From Opisthorchis felineus (lineage: Eukaryota; Platyhelminthes; Trematoda; Opisthorchiida; Opisthorchiidae), in the NCBI GenBank assembly GCA_004794785.1, contig SJOL01008957.1, positions 514,762 through 578,761 of the forward strand: DNA of 64,000 bases, read 5' to 3'. Below are positions 51,601 to 61,936 of this stretch, piece after piece. The position numbers and the translations under genes were made by a program. The notes under the pieces are model-generated. The model saw nothing but the letters and a program-made list of their open reading frames with translations, had not been told where the DNA came from and ran no database searches. Positions within the stretch are counted from its first letter, which is position 1. Each line of letters begins with the position of its first letter.

Positions 51601-54600
51601 TACGGTTCCTTTTTCTACCACACTGACGAGCCAATCAGTGTGGGTTTTTAGCGCAATATCTCAGCCTAACTAGTCATTTTGAGGTCGTCTGCATAAACTT
51701 CTGTACAAATAAAATCTATGGAAGAAATATTGTTACACGAGCCACGCATTTTGGTTGGGGGGAACCGTATTACCGTCAATCACGTCGAGTTGGTCCGCAA
51801 TCAGTCGTTTTTCCCGAAATGCATGCGAGAATATTGACTTGTGGTGTGTGGACAACCTGGAATGACTGGATACCGGTTCGTTAATAGCGATACTTTCATC
51901 TTCAAATTAAAAAAGGAAACAATGGCTACATACATCCAATTCTTTAAAATTACCCACCAGTTGTTAAGCTGATGTCACTCTCCTGGATAACTTACTTGGA
52001 AAGTCTCTGAAAGATTTTTTTGGACCAGTAGCGTTTTAGGATATCTTACCATCTCACTCTCTTGCACAGTCGAACATTCTAAACTAGCGTTCAGTTTCAC
52101 TTCTCTGCAGGTCAGTACTAGGAGATTGATGTCTTCTGCGTAAGGCACAGACCGGGGGTTCTTGATTGACCTGATCCTGAGTCAAGGTTCCTAGGTTTTC
52201 TAGCATTTGAGCTCTTTATAGTTACAAGTTGACACCTAGAATTGCTGTTGACTCAGAAACAGCCCAATCATTTATCTACCCCATCTGCACAAACTACACG
52301 CTGCAGAAAATTCAAACTTAGTTCAGTTTGTTACATCAACGACAAAGTCATAATCACGATCATTACACTCGTGCGACTGGTTACGAAAAAGGGACCAAGA
52401 TGCTAACCGAAATACACTAGATAGGCAAACCAAGGATCACCAAATATCTACCAGTTATATACACTGGTGATCTTTGCGCAGCTGAACAGCTTGGTAGACA
52501 AAGATATTATGTGCACCCAACAACAGAATAATTATTTCTATCGTGCAATAATGACCACATTGTTGGGTAGACGTTGAATCACAACCAAAGCTACAGACCC
52601 AGCTTCATGTCTAGCAACTAATGACATTCTGACCGGAGTAAAAGTTGGCGACTTTGAGACGTTTGCTCGCTGACGTATTACACTGTTACAACTGCGTCCT
52701 CCTGATCGAATTCACTCACTGTTTTTGTTTTAATTTAATCATGTAACTTATGCACCTTATGATTCTGAATAGAAAGGATGCTTTTCGATCTTCTTGTGGC
52801 TCACCTATTCATAATTTGACCAAAGTTTCCGATAAAGCAAACAGTTGGGGAGAATTGACCATTGTCATTGGAGCAGTGATGCATAAATAGTTTGCCAACT
52901 CATGGGCGTTTCTTGGCATATACATGAAACTAGCAAACAATGAGGTTCAATAGCACATATCAGCTAACCTAATTTAGTGACGCCGAAGGGGTGTGGCCAG
53001 TTTTGGGATACATGCGTTTGCGTAACATCGCATCATTTTCGGAAGGATGCCGGTTAATTTAAGTTCATCCTTGGTTGTTGATATGGTAAGGCATGGTTAT
53101 CCGCTAGGTAAATTCTCGAGACCACTCACTAGCTTCTCTCATCGCAGTAACTAGTTGACTAGGCAAAACAAGCTGTCTTAAAACCTGAACAAAAATAAAT
53201 AAATAAATTTTCGATTTTTAAACTCTCATGAACTCTATGGAACTCTGTGTTGTTTTGGTGGATGCTGCTGAAATGTAACTCGTGATTTTATTGCTATCGA
53301 GCACCTTGGAATTACTTTTACTAAAAAAGAACATTGGTTACTCAGGAAATGGTTGTCAGCTCAGGAAACTAAGATGTTTTCGGAACTTGACGGTTTAGTC
53401 GAACAATTTATCCACCAATAAGGGTAGAATTATCAGTGCCCAGTTCGGTAATGGGGTAATGAGTTTAAGCATTGTCACATTCTGTGGGCTCTTGTCAGGA
53501 TTTTGTGTCTACTCTTCTGTTCACGATTGGTGAGGAAAACTGGGTTTAAACATTATATGGCGTTGTTAGTAGATGAAAAGATATTTCTTTTTGTAACAGT
53601 CCACCAGGTTTGAATAGCTAAGGATTAAACGGATCTATTGCCAGAAAATGTTCAGTTATAGTAATGAAAAGCTTATGAGCATGAATTGTGGGACATTCAT
53701 TGAATAACTCTAGCCATCCACTCACCTGGTCAACGCTTTAAAAAAACTCGGGGTTTTATTCTCCAAACTGGAGTAAGTTAAGGCAAATCATAGGCAATAT
53801 GCTGCCTATCGATGGATGGAACACGTGTGCTTTGCGGAGCAGAAGCGCTTGCTATTGAATGCCAACAAATAACACTGTTTTCTGGAATGATCGGAAGTCC
53901 GAGAAAACACCAGAATTTTGTCGGGTTTCACCAAAATAAGTATTTGGTGATGACGACGGACGAAACAAAAAGCCAAGGTCAAATTCCAGTAAGAGCTAAT
54001 GACAAGTTTGCTTCATATTGCTGCTTTTCGTGAGAAATTGAAAAGTGTACGCATTTATACATTTAGCAGAATCCCCGACTACAAGCGAAACCTCTGAACC
54101 TCCGGAATGGAGCAAGTGTCGACTAATCTGGTAAAACCCCGATTTTAGCGGGAGAACGCTCATGACCCCTTTTTCACATAGTCCTCTCTGATGCACGTGT
54201 TTCTGGAAATTCACACAAATTTCCGAGACGCTTAAAAATGTGAGACCTATTGTGTCAAACCCAGACAGTACAACACACCTCTGCAAGTTTAATTGATTGC
54301 CACAAAGATGAACAATGACTTGGCCAACTAAATGATGTAGAATATAGATAACACATCAGCAGATTGTTTTCGTACGGTTGCCAAGTGAAACTAACATTCA
54401 CTTTTCCAAAATTGTCGCGGAGAATGCCCGCAAAGCGGAAAGGGAAGGTTTAACAGATATGACCCGTTGCTGTGTATTATATAAGGCACCGTAATTTCAA
54501 GAACCTTCGGGTTTTCTTTTTGATTAGCGGTTTGAGTTGTAAGGTTAGATGTAGCCTACCCATTATCATCGTGTCGTTCGTACAAAGAAAGTATATCAAA

Positions 54601-55075
54601 ACATGGTAATGTTGTTGCAGTAACCTCTACTCTATCAAGAAATTAGGATAGTTATGTGGTTAAACTCAGCGATCGGATAGTACGGGCTTGTCTAATAATA
54701 CAGGTGCTCACAACACTCCAAAAGGATACACTTGCTGGTCGATACTGAAATTATCCGTGAAAGTCGGTTTTCTTAAATGCAGTGTTCGCTTGAGTCACAT
54801 AAACACCAAATTCAACAGGCTGGAATACACTAGCGGTCTTATGAAATCTGAGCTTTGTCTGTTCTCAAGCGTTTAACTACCGGGCATCAGTTTTGGGTTT
54901 GCTATCTTTGAGATAATTTTTTTGACAGCAGAATATGCACCGATCATAATGTGAATAAGCTGCACACGGTTCAAACATAGGTTAACATTGCCATGCATTA
55001 TCCGATTGTCATTTTGAGGTTATCCAACAAGTGGCGTAATGTATCTTATGCGGTTCGTATTTTTTATAACCGTAG
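48695..55075 (+). other. TRIM9 intron 2
   Basis: This is a 6.4-kb intron in phase 0. About 50.4-53.8 kb has no open frame of 60 codons in any of the six frames. I see no coding motif, tRNA or strong repeat in it. A weak hammerhead-like hairpin lies at about 53515-53540. Confidence 0.85.
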
Positions 55076-55309
55076 CAAAAAATGCTTGAATCGGAGCGTC
55101 TGGTAATCGCTCAGCTGAACCTTTTGTTAGAGGTGCTAGAAAAGAAGAAATTGGAGCTCACCAACAGGTTACGAGAAGCACGAGAATCAAAGGTGTGCAG
55201 CATGAAGGGCCAAATAAGTCAAATTACTGGATTGTTAACGCGATCGACAGGGCTCATTCAATTCTGCATTGAAATGCTGAAAGAAAGTGATCCGTCAGCG
55301 TTTATGGTG
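55076..55309 (+). CDS. TRIM9: TRIM9 exon 3: coiled coil and start of COS region
   Basis: This is a 234-bp exon of 78 codons (residues 429-506). It begins QKMLESERLVIAQ after the acceptor CCGTAG (ending 55075). It ends with MV before GTAAGT (55310). The middle is a charged, leucine-rich coiled coil (LLLEVLEKKKLELTNR). The end, containing CIEMLKESDPSAF, matches the conserved TRIM9 stretch that opens the COS box. COS boxes of class C TRIM proteins mediate microtubule binding. The ATG at 55082 is internal and not a start. The acceptor is weak in pyrimidines, but the join to exon 2 gives a residue-for-residue length match to the family. Confidence 0.92.
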
Positions 55310-57391
55310 GTAAGTCTCTGCCGTAACTGTATTGCCGTTTTGAGTTTTTGTGCTGTAGCCGACCACAATTGACAATTAGAACCATTTTTGTGGGAAAATA
55401 AGTTAAATAAAGGTTTTTAGCTGTTGCATTTTGGTGTCAGACTAGTTCCTGTGGATGATTTACCAGAATATTCTTGCAATATTTCATGGTGACATTTAGA
55501 AATTAGGCTGTTGTCACATCAGTCAGCAATTTTTTTGGCTTCGAAGCTAAAATGATGAGACAGTTGGAGTGCTCAGTTTGTCGAGTCAGAGACAAACCAG
55601 ATATTAGTAGGTCTACCAATCTGTGATCAAGTTCAATCTAATCACTAAAACGTGATGATTCTCAGCTGTTTCATGGCGTCCTGTTTACCAAAAAAATGAA
55701 AACTGCTTCAACCTAATAAGGTAGAACCTAGTTGGTAAAGCACAGTTTTCGAAATGAAACTTTTCGGATTTGGATTTCTTTAGGCGAACTGAGCCTTTTT
55801 ATCTCTCATCGTTTTAAACCCATTTGATCAGCATTCCACAAAGCATGAACATCCAAATAATTTGAAAGAAATCCTGGGGTATTAGGAGGGGTTGCATATC
55901 GACCGCTTTGGAATTGTTAACCTCAAATATAACTAGCTAATGCGGTTGCTTAATTCATTTCTTACGCCCCTCCTAATAGCACAATTGTTATTTCTACGTG
56001 CTCTCCAATAGTACCAAGGGAATAAACACCCTGCTTCTGACCCTAAAAGAGTCATTTATATAGTGGATTATATTCTACCTCCCAGAATCATCAAGCGCTT
56101 TGGCTGCTGGTCAACACACCACATATTAGGATTTTGCTAAAAATAGTGGACCACCCAAAAAGCGTCTTATCCCAGCTCTCATATAATAAGTAGTTACTGC
56201 TCAGCTATGAGTTATGGCATATTGTAGCTACGCACCATATTAGCTAGTGGGCCTTGCCAGACTCGTCAGCGAGCAAATAGGGTCACGGTTTGACGTAATA
56301 TCAGTTAGCCACTGGTATCTCGAGAACCATGTTATGATTTTGCGATTATGCTAGCTATGGTAATCTATGTGAAATGTTAGCTTCTGAAATTGACGCTTTC
56401 TTTCAGCCCATTATACAACTCACAGCATATTAATAAACAAAGTGTGCTCAGTGACTTCGTGAATGTACACCCATGAACCGGTTTTCAAACAGTCTACCTG
56501 TTAGGTGAAAGCTGTAAATGTTGTCAGTTAACACAACTATCATTCAGGGGTGGTTCAGTCAGTTGGGTTGATCAGGTAAATCAGTAGCCCCTTGAATTCC
56601 ACCAACCCTAACGGTTGTAAGAATTTAGGACATACAAGAGTTGCTCTTTCCAAAGAGAAGGGGTGAAGTTGATTTGAGGTGGAAAGTTATATGGAAACTT
56701 GTGATGATTGAGTTCCAGCAGATTCGTCCGATTTTGAGCATGTTTTCATGGGTTTCACTTGTATGTCATTAACGAAAGCAATAGTTCCAACGAGATTGGG
56801 ATAACTTGATGACTTATGTTCAGTTAAAGTTCTTGGGACCTACATCTTATCTTCATTTCTGAAACAATTTGCAGCATTCTTTGAATGTTTTATGTAGGCA
56901 TGCTATTTAATGCTATTTCAAATGAATTACTGGATGTCCTCCATAGATAGGACAGAAAAGAACTTGTCCAAATCTGAACGCGATACAAATCGTGCATTTG
57001 ATTGATCGCCACAATAGTGAAATATCACCCTGTTGTGTCTAGAAAACTCTTAGCTTCGAACTAACGGCCTTGCGCTCCTGCTACCTTTTGCTGTAAGTTT
57101 TGGTGAACGCCGGTAGTTTGCCACAGGCGTTTGGAATTCGTGGCTGGTATAACCGAAAGAAAGGCCCGTAAAACGTTCGCACCTACTTGAAAGTGGTTAG
57201 CCTTTATTGAAAATGAAGGGATATCTGTGTCAAAATCGTTTTCGGAAGTTGTGACAACTTTTGAATACACTTCACATTCTGCGTGTGCATTGAATTTCGG
57301 TGAGAGGATGCATTAGAGCACTTGACCATCAGCAAGCTAATTGTTGAGTAGGTCGCAAAACATGAAATGATAATGAGCTTATATTTGACAG
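55310..57391 (+). other. TRIM9 intron 3
   Basis: This is a 2.1-kb intron in phase 0 with GTAAGT and TTTGACAG ends. I see no gene, recognisable repeat or RNA inside it. Confidence 0.87.
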
Positions 57392-57671
57392 GTATCACAA
57401 TCACTGATCATGCGAGCCAGAGACGCGGAATACCACTTCACACAAGAACTTGATCAAGCGGTACCAACAAGCGACCAGGAAGATTTGGACGTTTATCAGT
57501 ATCCCGCAAGTCCAGACCATGAGATGCATCTATCCAAAGGAGTCGTTAGAAAGGTATCTCACAAGAACATGAGGAAATATGACAGAAACGTAAGCGAAAC
57601 CAGTCTGCATGGAAACGCAGTGGAGGCAATTAGACAAGCAATTTTAGAGCTTCATCTTCAAGAGGATCAAA
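57392..57671 (+). CDS. TRIM9: TRIM9 exon 4: COS box and linker to FN3
   Basis: This is a 280-bp exon (residues 507-599 plus one base of codon 600), from the acceptor TTTGACAG (ending 57391) to the donor GTAAGT (57672). It starts VSQSLIMRARDAE, matching the ISDALI part of the vertebrate COS box. It then carries about 60 residues without clear counterparts in vertebrates: acidic first (SDQEDLDVYQY), then basic and His/Lys/Arg-rich (VVRKVSHKNMRKYDRN). The last part (VEAIRQAILELHLQED) realigns with the helix before FN3. The exon is longer than the vertebrate equivalent. The extra linker is probably lineage-specific and may be a disordered regulatory segment. Confidence 0.9.
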
Positions 57672-60600
57672 GTAAGTAGGGGAACGTTTGTACCACTGTA
57701 AAAAACAGTATGGAAAATGGAAGCTAAACACGACTGTTTTATTACTGCTTTCGCATAAATGGGGTGTACACAGTTCACTTGCACTGTTCACTGATTCTAC
57801 TAGCTTCATACTTTAAAGTCACTCATTATACTGCTAGAAATATCTTACACTGCGCTGTGTTAGAATTATATGGTGACGTACTTTAAGATAGTAAAATGTC
57901 CTCATTCATAATTAAGCAGTTTATCTGCTGCAAATGCTTTTTCCTAATGAGTGGCCCTCGAAATTCTGGCTTACTTACATCATAGTTGCTCCCAGATCTT
58001 GTCACCAGATCACGCAGAATACAACAAATTCGGTACTGAGTTTACGTGAAGTTTGTACTATTCATTATTGCAGATTATAGGTCTGGGGAATTTCAGTCGT
58101 TTGGAAGTTATTGCGCTGAATATGGATAATCTACTGACCAAAAAAGTACGAATCGTGCTTGCCAGTTTGCGCCACTTATGGCACCAGAAGGCGCGCGAAT
58201 CACAGTACTGGTTGTATTGTTAAACATTTGTGAGAAAGGGCTGTGCGATCGGTATATATAAAGCGTTTACTTGCCTTCGGCAATCAATGTCTCAGAAACG
58301 TGGATGGAATAGACTGACAAAATAAATTCCCAATTAGGTTATCACGAAACGACAATCGATGCGTCTTTGTATGTTTCGCGGTGCTACAGTCTGCGATGGG
58401 CTTTCCATGAGAGATACATGGCGAGATACAGGCTAGCAGGAAATTATTGTTTCCCACGCCAAATGCAAAGTAGCGCAAACCAAGAGATGGGCAAATTATG
58501 GTAGACGGGACGGAAAATTCTGCGTGCTGACGTTGCCGTCCGCCTACCAGCAGTGGTCTGATGGCTGACTAAATTGCAGTTTTTCTCGGGTGAAATTTCG
58601 CAATGGTGTTAACGATGCAAGTTTTCATCATTTTTCGTCTTTCAGAATGTACAAGCGCCGAGCGTTTGGCTTCGTATTTTTCCTGTTTTTCCCCCTCATA
58701 AGCCTTTACCTGGGTAAATCATCGTCTTGAAACAGTTAGACCCCAATGCTGCAGCCAATGGTGATAGGCCATTGGACTTAGTAGGAGATTAGCTTTGACT
58801 ACCTTGTTTCCCCTGATTGCTCTGGATTATTTTAGCTCCGGAGTTTTGGCACATACCAGAATAATAATGCATTTGCACAGAGCACCTGATACTCATCAGA
58901 GTGGAGCAACCGACTGGCGACGTGGTGATGCTCGCTTGTGTGAAGTGCTCTTGAAGAAGCTCACTACCTTTACTACTACCACAATTCAACGGCTGTAATT
59001 TTCATAGTTTTGGGATGCAAATTATCCATCTAATTGCAAAGCTGCTGTGATTACTGCGCACTTTCAACTAATCCTGGATACTGCAGTTCGAGTAATACAC
59101 TTTTTCGGAGAGCAGTGGAATCTGCTCCCTTTGTCTTAGTGGTTGTGTCTCAAAGCTTAATGACAGTGAATAAAAAGTCATGTGAATATTGTCCTACCCA
59201 TGTACGGGAACAAAAATAGATTTTTGTTGTGATGGTTCTGTTTAAGTACCTCTTTAAATGGTCATCTGAAGTTGGTGATTGGATTAAGATGTGCAAAAAA
59301 GCGAATTCTGGAGCGAGGTATTTATTGTCGATCACAAAAAGCGAACCGAAACAGACGTTGCCAAAACTGTGGGAGTTTCGAAGTAAAATTTTTCACGGGG
59401 ACTTAGTCTAGTCACTGCATGCTGCAGTGGCATGTTGCTTGTAGCTGTATGTTTGAGTGAGCAGAGTTTCACGTTCTCAGTCAATACCAATTCGTATGTA
59501 TCCACCAGTTTACCAATAAAGTTTAAATCCAAATCGTTGCAAAGTTCAACAGCCAACGACGTTCCCAACATCGGAGATAACTTTTACATAATTTTCAATG
59601 CAAATTTCATCCAGGCGGATATGTGGACAACGTTTGAATCAGCTCTCACTAGCTGCGACGAGTTCCTCACCGTTGGCTGTGATCGGCGGCTCACCTGCTG
59701 CAGCGCCAGAAGATTTTTTATAAAAAACCTCGAATAACTTCTATTTGACGTGAAGTGAAAAACATGGAGAAACTAGATTCTGTGTAAAATATTTCACTGC
59801 CTTTGTATACAGATTACGCTGAGCCATAGTAGCCACTAAAAATATGAATTCCACACCAGAGTAGAAGTCGAGTACGTCTAAGCAAATTCTAAAAAAACTG
59901 TAGCTCTCTGGGAAAATTTCAAGGTTTTGAATAAATACTGTAAAATGTTTAAACTCTACGTATAAGTTTCCCTTGTACAAACTATGTTTTCAGAGAACTT
60001 TCGGATGTGCCTCCAAGGTTTGGACACTTATTCACTGACAAAAAAAATAAATACGTCCTGCTTAACAATTAGTGTGATGTAATATAACCAATTTCGAATG
60101 AGATTGGTTTATGTATAAAGGTAAAATTTATTATTTGACTTACGACACATTTTTTTCAATACTGTCATGTTGTTCCATTCGTTTCGTTATAGCAGTGAAA
60201 ACCTACGCATGTGAACTTGAAGAAACAACAAATCGTAAACGCGAAGGTATTTACCGGTTTCCTACTATGTATTTTCAGAAAGTATATGCGTTTCGGTGAT
60301 CGAAATGGGAACCACACAGACAAGTCATATGAACAATTATATTTTTTCTGGTACAGTTGTTCCATGAGAAACATGCAGAGCGACACAGAATAATGAGCTG
60401 TCGCAATTATGGGGCAGAATAGGAAGAATCAGAACCATTCGCTCAAAATTGAAAATGCTACTAAATGAGTTTTCTGCTTAGACAGAGGTTTCGGCAAACA
60501 CATCATCACATATTTCGCTGTACCAACAGAACCAAGAGATAAAAAGCTCGCTGGACGTATCCTTGCAGTTGTCACTACGACGGTTGAGGCCTTAATTCGG

Positions 60601-61796
60601 CTATCATTGACGAACAAGAGTAAAGATAATAAGATCAAAGTCCATTTAGTCCGTAACCAATCAGAACACAAGCAAAGCAGCCAAACATCAGGAAAATCAC
60701 ATCCAAAAGTCAGGCTTAGTTTGGGATACGTCTGTAAGAACATGTAAACCACTGTGCAGCGCGTTTTCGCTTATTCACCACACTGCTCTACTATACAACA
60801 ACCCGCTGCTGTTCACCGTGATTGGTGACGAAACACGTGCAGCCAGAACTCCGGGCTCTGTGCAAAACATTGACTAGCAATTCAACAGTGTGTTTATGAA
60901 CAAATCCTGGGATTTGAATGGGAATCCCTATGACTTTTCTACTTTAAGGGATCACGCTGACGGCGGTTGGTTATCATTGAAACGCCATTCCAGTCTACGC
61001 CATTCTTTGTGAAGGGCAGCTAAACGTGGTCCAACCAACTGCGTTCTGGTGCGGTTAATCTTATACTGTCGTTCATAACAACTAGAAAAGTGTGGACGTG
61101 TACTAAGGTGCACGAATGTGTCAGTCATCTAGTTATCTGCATGCCAGAAATCGACAGTCCTCTGTTACTATCCACAGACTGGTCACCGGTTCGTTGGTCC
61201 AATTATTTCAACACAATGGAATTTCAGCGGGATTTTTAGTGTATTTCCTTGCACTCCTGAATGTGGTGGAAACGTGTGGCGCAATACACTTTGGTTAAAT
61301 TGCATTCCGCTTATAAACTCAAGTGCATCTAACTTGGAATTTAATCCATGCAACAACAAGTTTTAGAACTTTAACCTTTTGCATATAAGATCACGATAAT
61401 AAACTTTAGGCGAATAGTACAAATCATCATGTAAAGGAGCGGTAAAAGCATAGGTAGTCGTCGTGCGATAATGTTACTAATATCAGATCTATGATCCAAG
61501 ACTGATGCTTGTAACTGTCTTAAAATTATCCGAACGTAAACCTGGTCAGACCATTTACACTGGACTTGACAGGAGTTTCCCAATAATGTAAAAGGTACTT
61601 CTTCATTCACTGTTGAAAAAACAGTATACGGTTCAGCGACCAAACTGTCTTAATCTTTATTCATTATTTAAGCAAATCAGTGTTTGGAAACCTGTCTAGT
61701 TGCACTGTTATCCTAGCCAATGGGATATGCATTCGTTATCTGCGCTTGTTGTCTGGCTAAGTTTACCGACTTTCATTGACAAACTGTGATTTACAG
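57672..61796 (+). other. TRIM9 intron 4
   Basis: This is a 4.1-kb intron in phase 1 with GTAAGT and GATTTACAG ends. It contains a weak hammerhead-like sequence at 60806-60834 (a TTCACC/GGTGA hairpin followed by CGAAAC). The open frames in it are short and unrecognised. Confidence 0.86.
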
Positions 61797-61936
61797 TGCC
61801 GGCGCCTCCTATGTTCCTCGTTGAAGAATGCATTTCTGAACGGAATGTAATTACGTTGGTATGGCAACCGTCCTCCACCACATCTATTGATCGATACACA
61901 CTGGAACTTGACGATGGAGCAAATGGAAATTTCCGA
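61797..61936 (+). CDS. TRIM9: TRIM9 exon 5: start of fibronectin type III domain
   Basis: This is a 140-bp exon that completes codon 600 and adds 46 codons (to residue 646). Its acceptor is GATTTACAG (ending 61796) and its donor is GTAAGT at 61937. The product reads PAPPMFLVEEC, then ITLVWQ, then YTLELDDG and GNFR. These match the first strands of the TRIM9 FN3 domain, including the LEEC, W and LELDDG positions. The last donor is phase 0. No exon encoding the expected continuation (an EVYVGKE-like start) was found between 61937 and 64000. The remaining FN3 and the SPRY substrate-binding domain are therefore inferred to lie to the right of the window. Confidence 0.92.

Noticed and set aside
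58250..58262. TATATATAAAG, a TATA-box-like string in TRIM9 intron 4
   Set aside because: No gene or transcript start is supported downstream, and such strings are expected by chance in AT-rich DNA.
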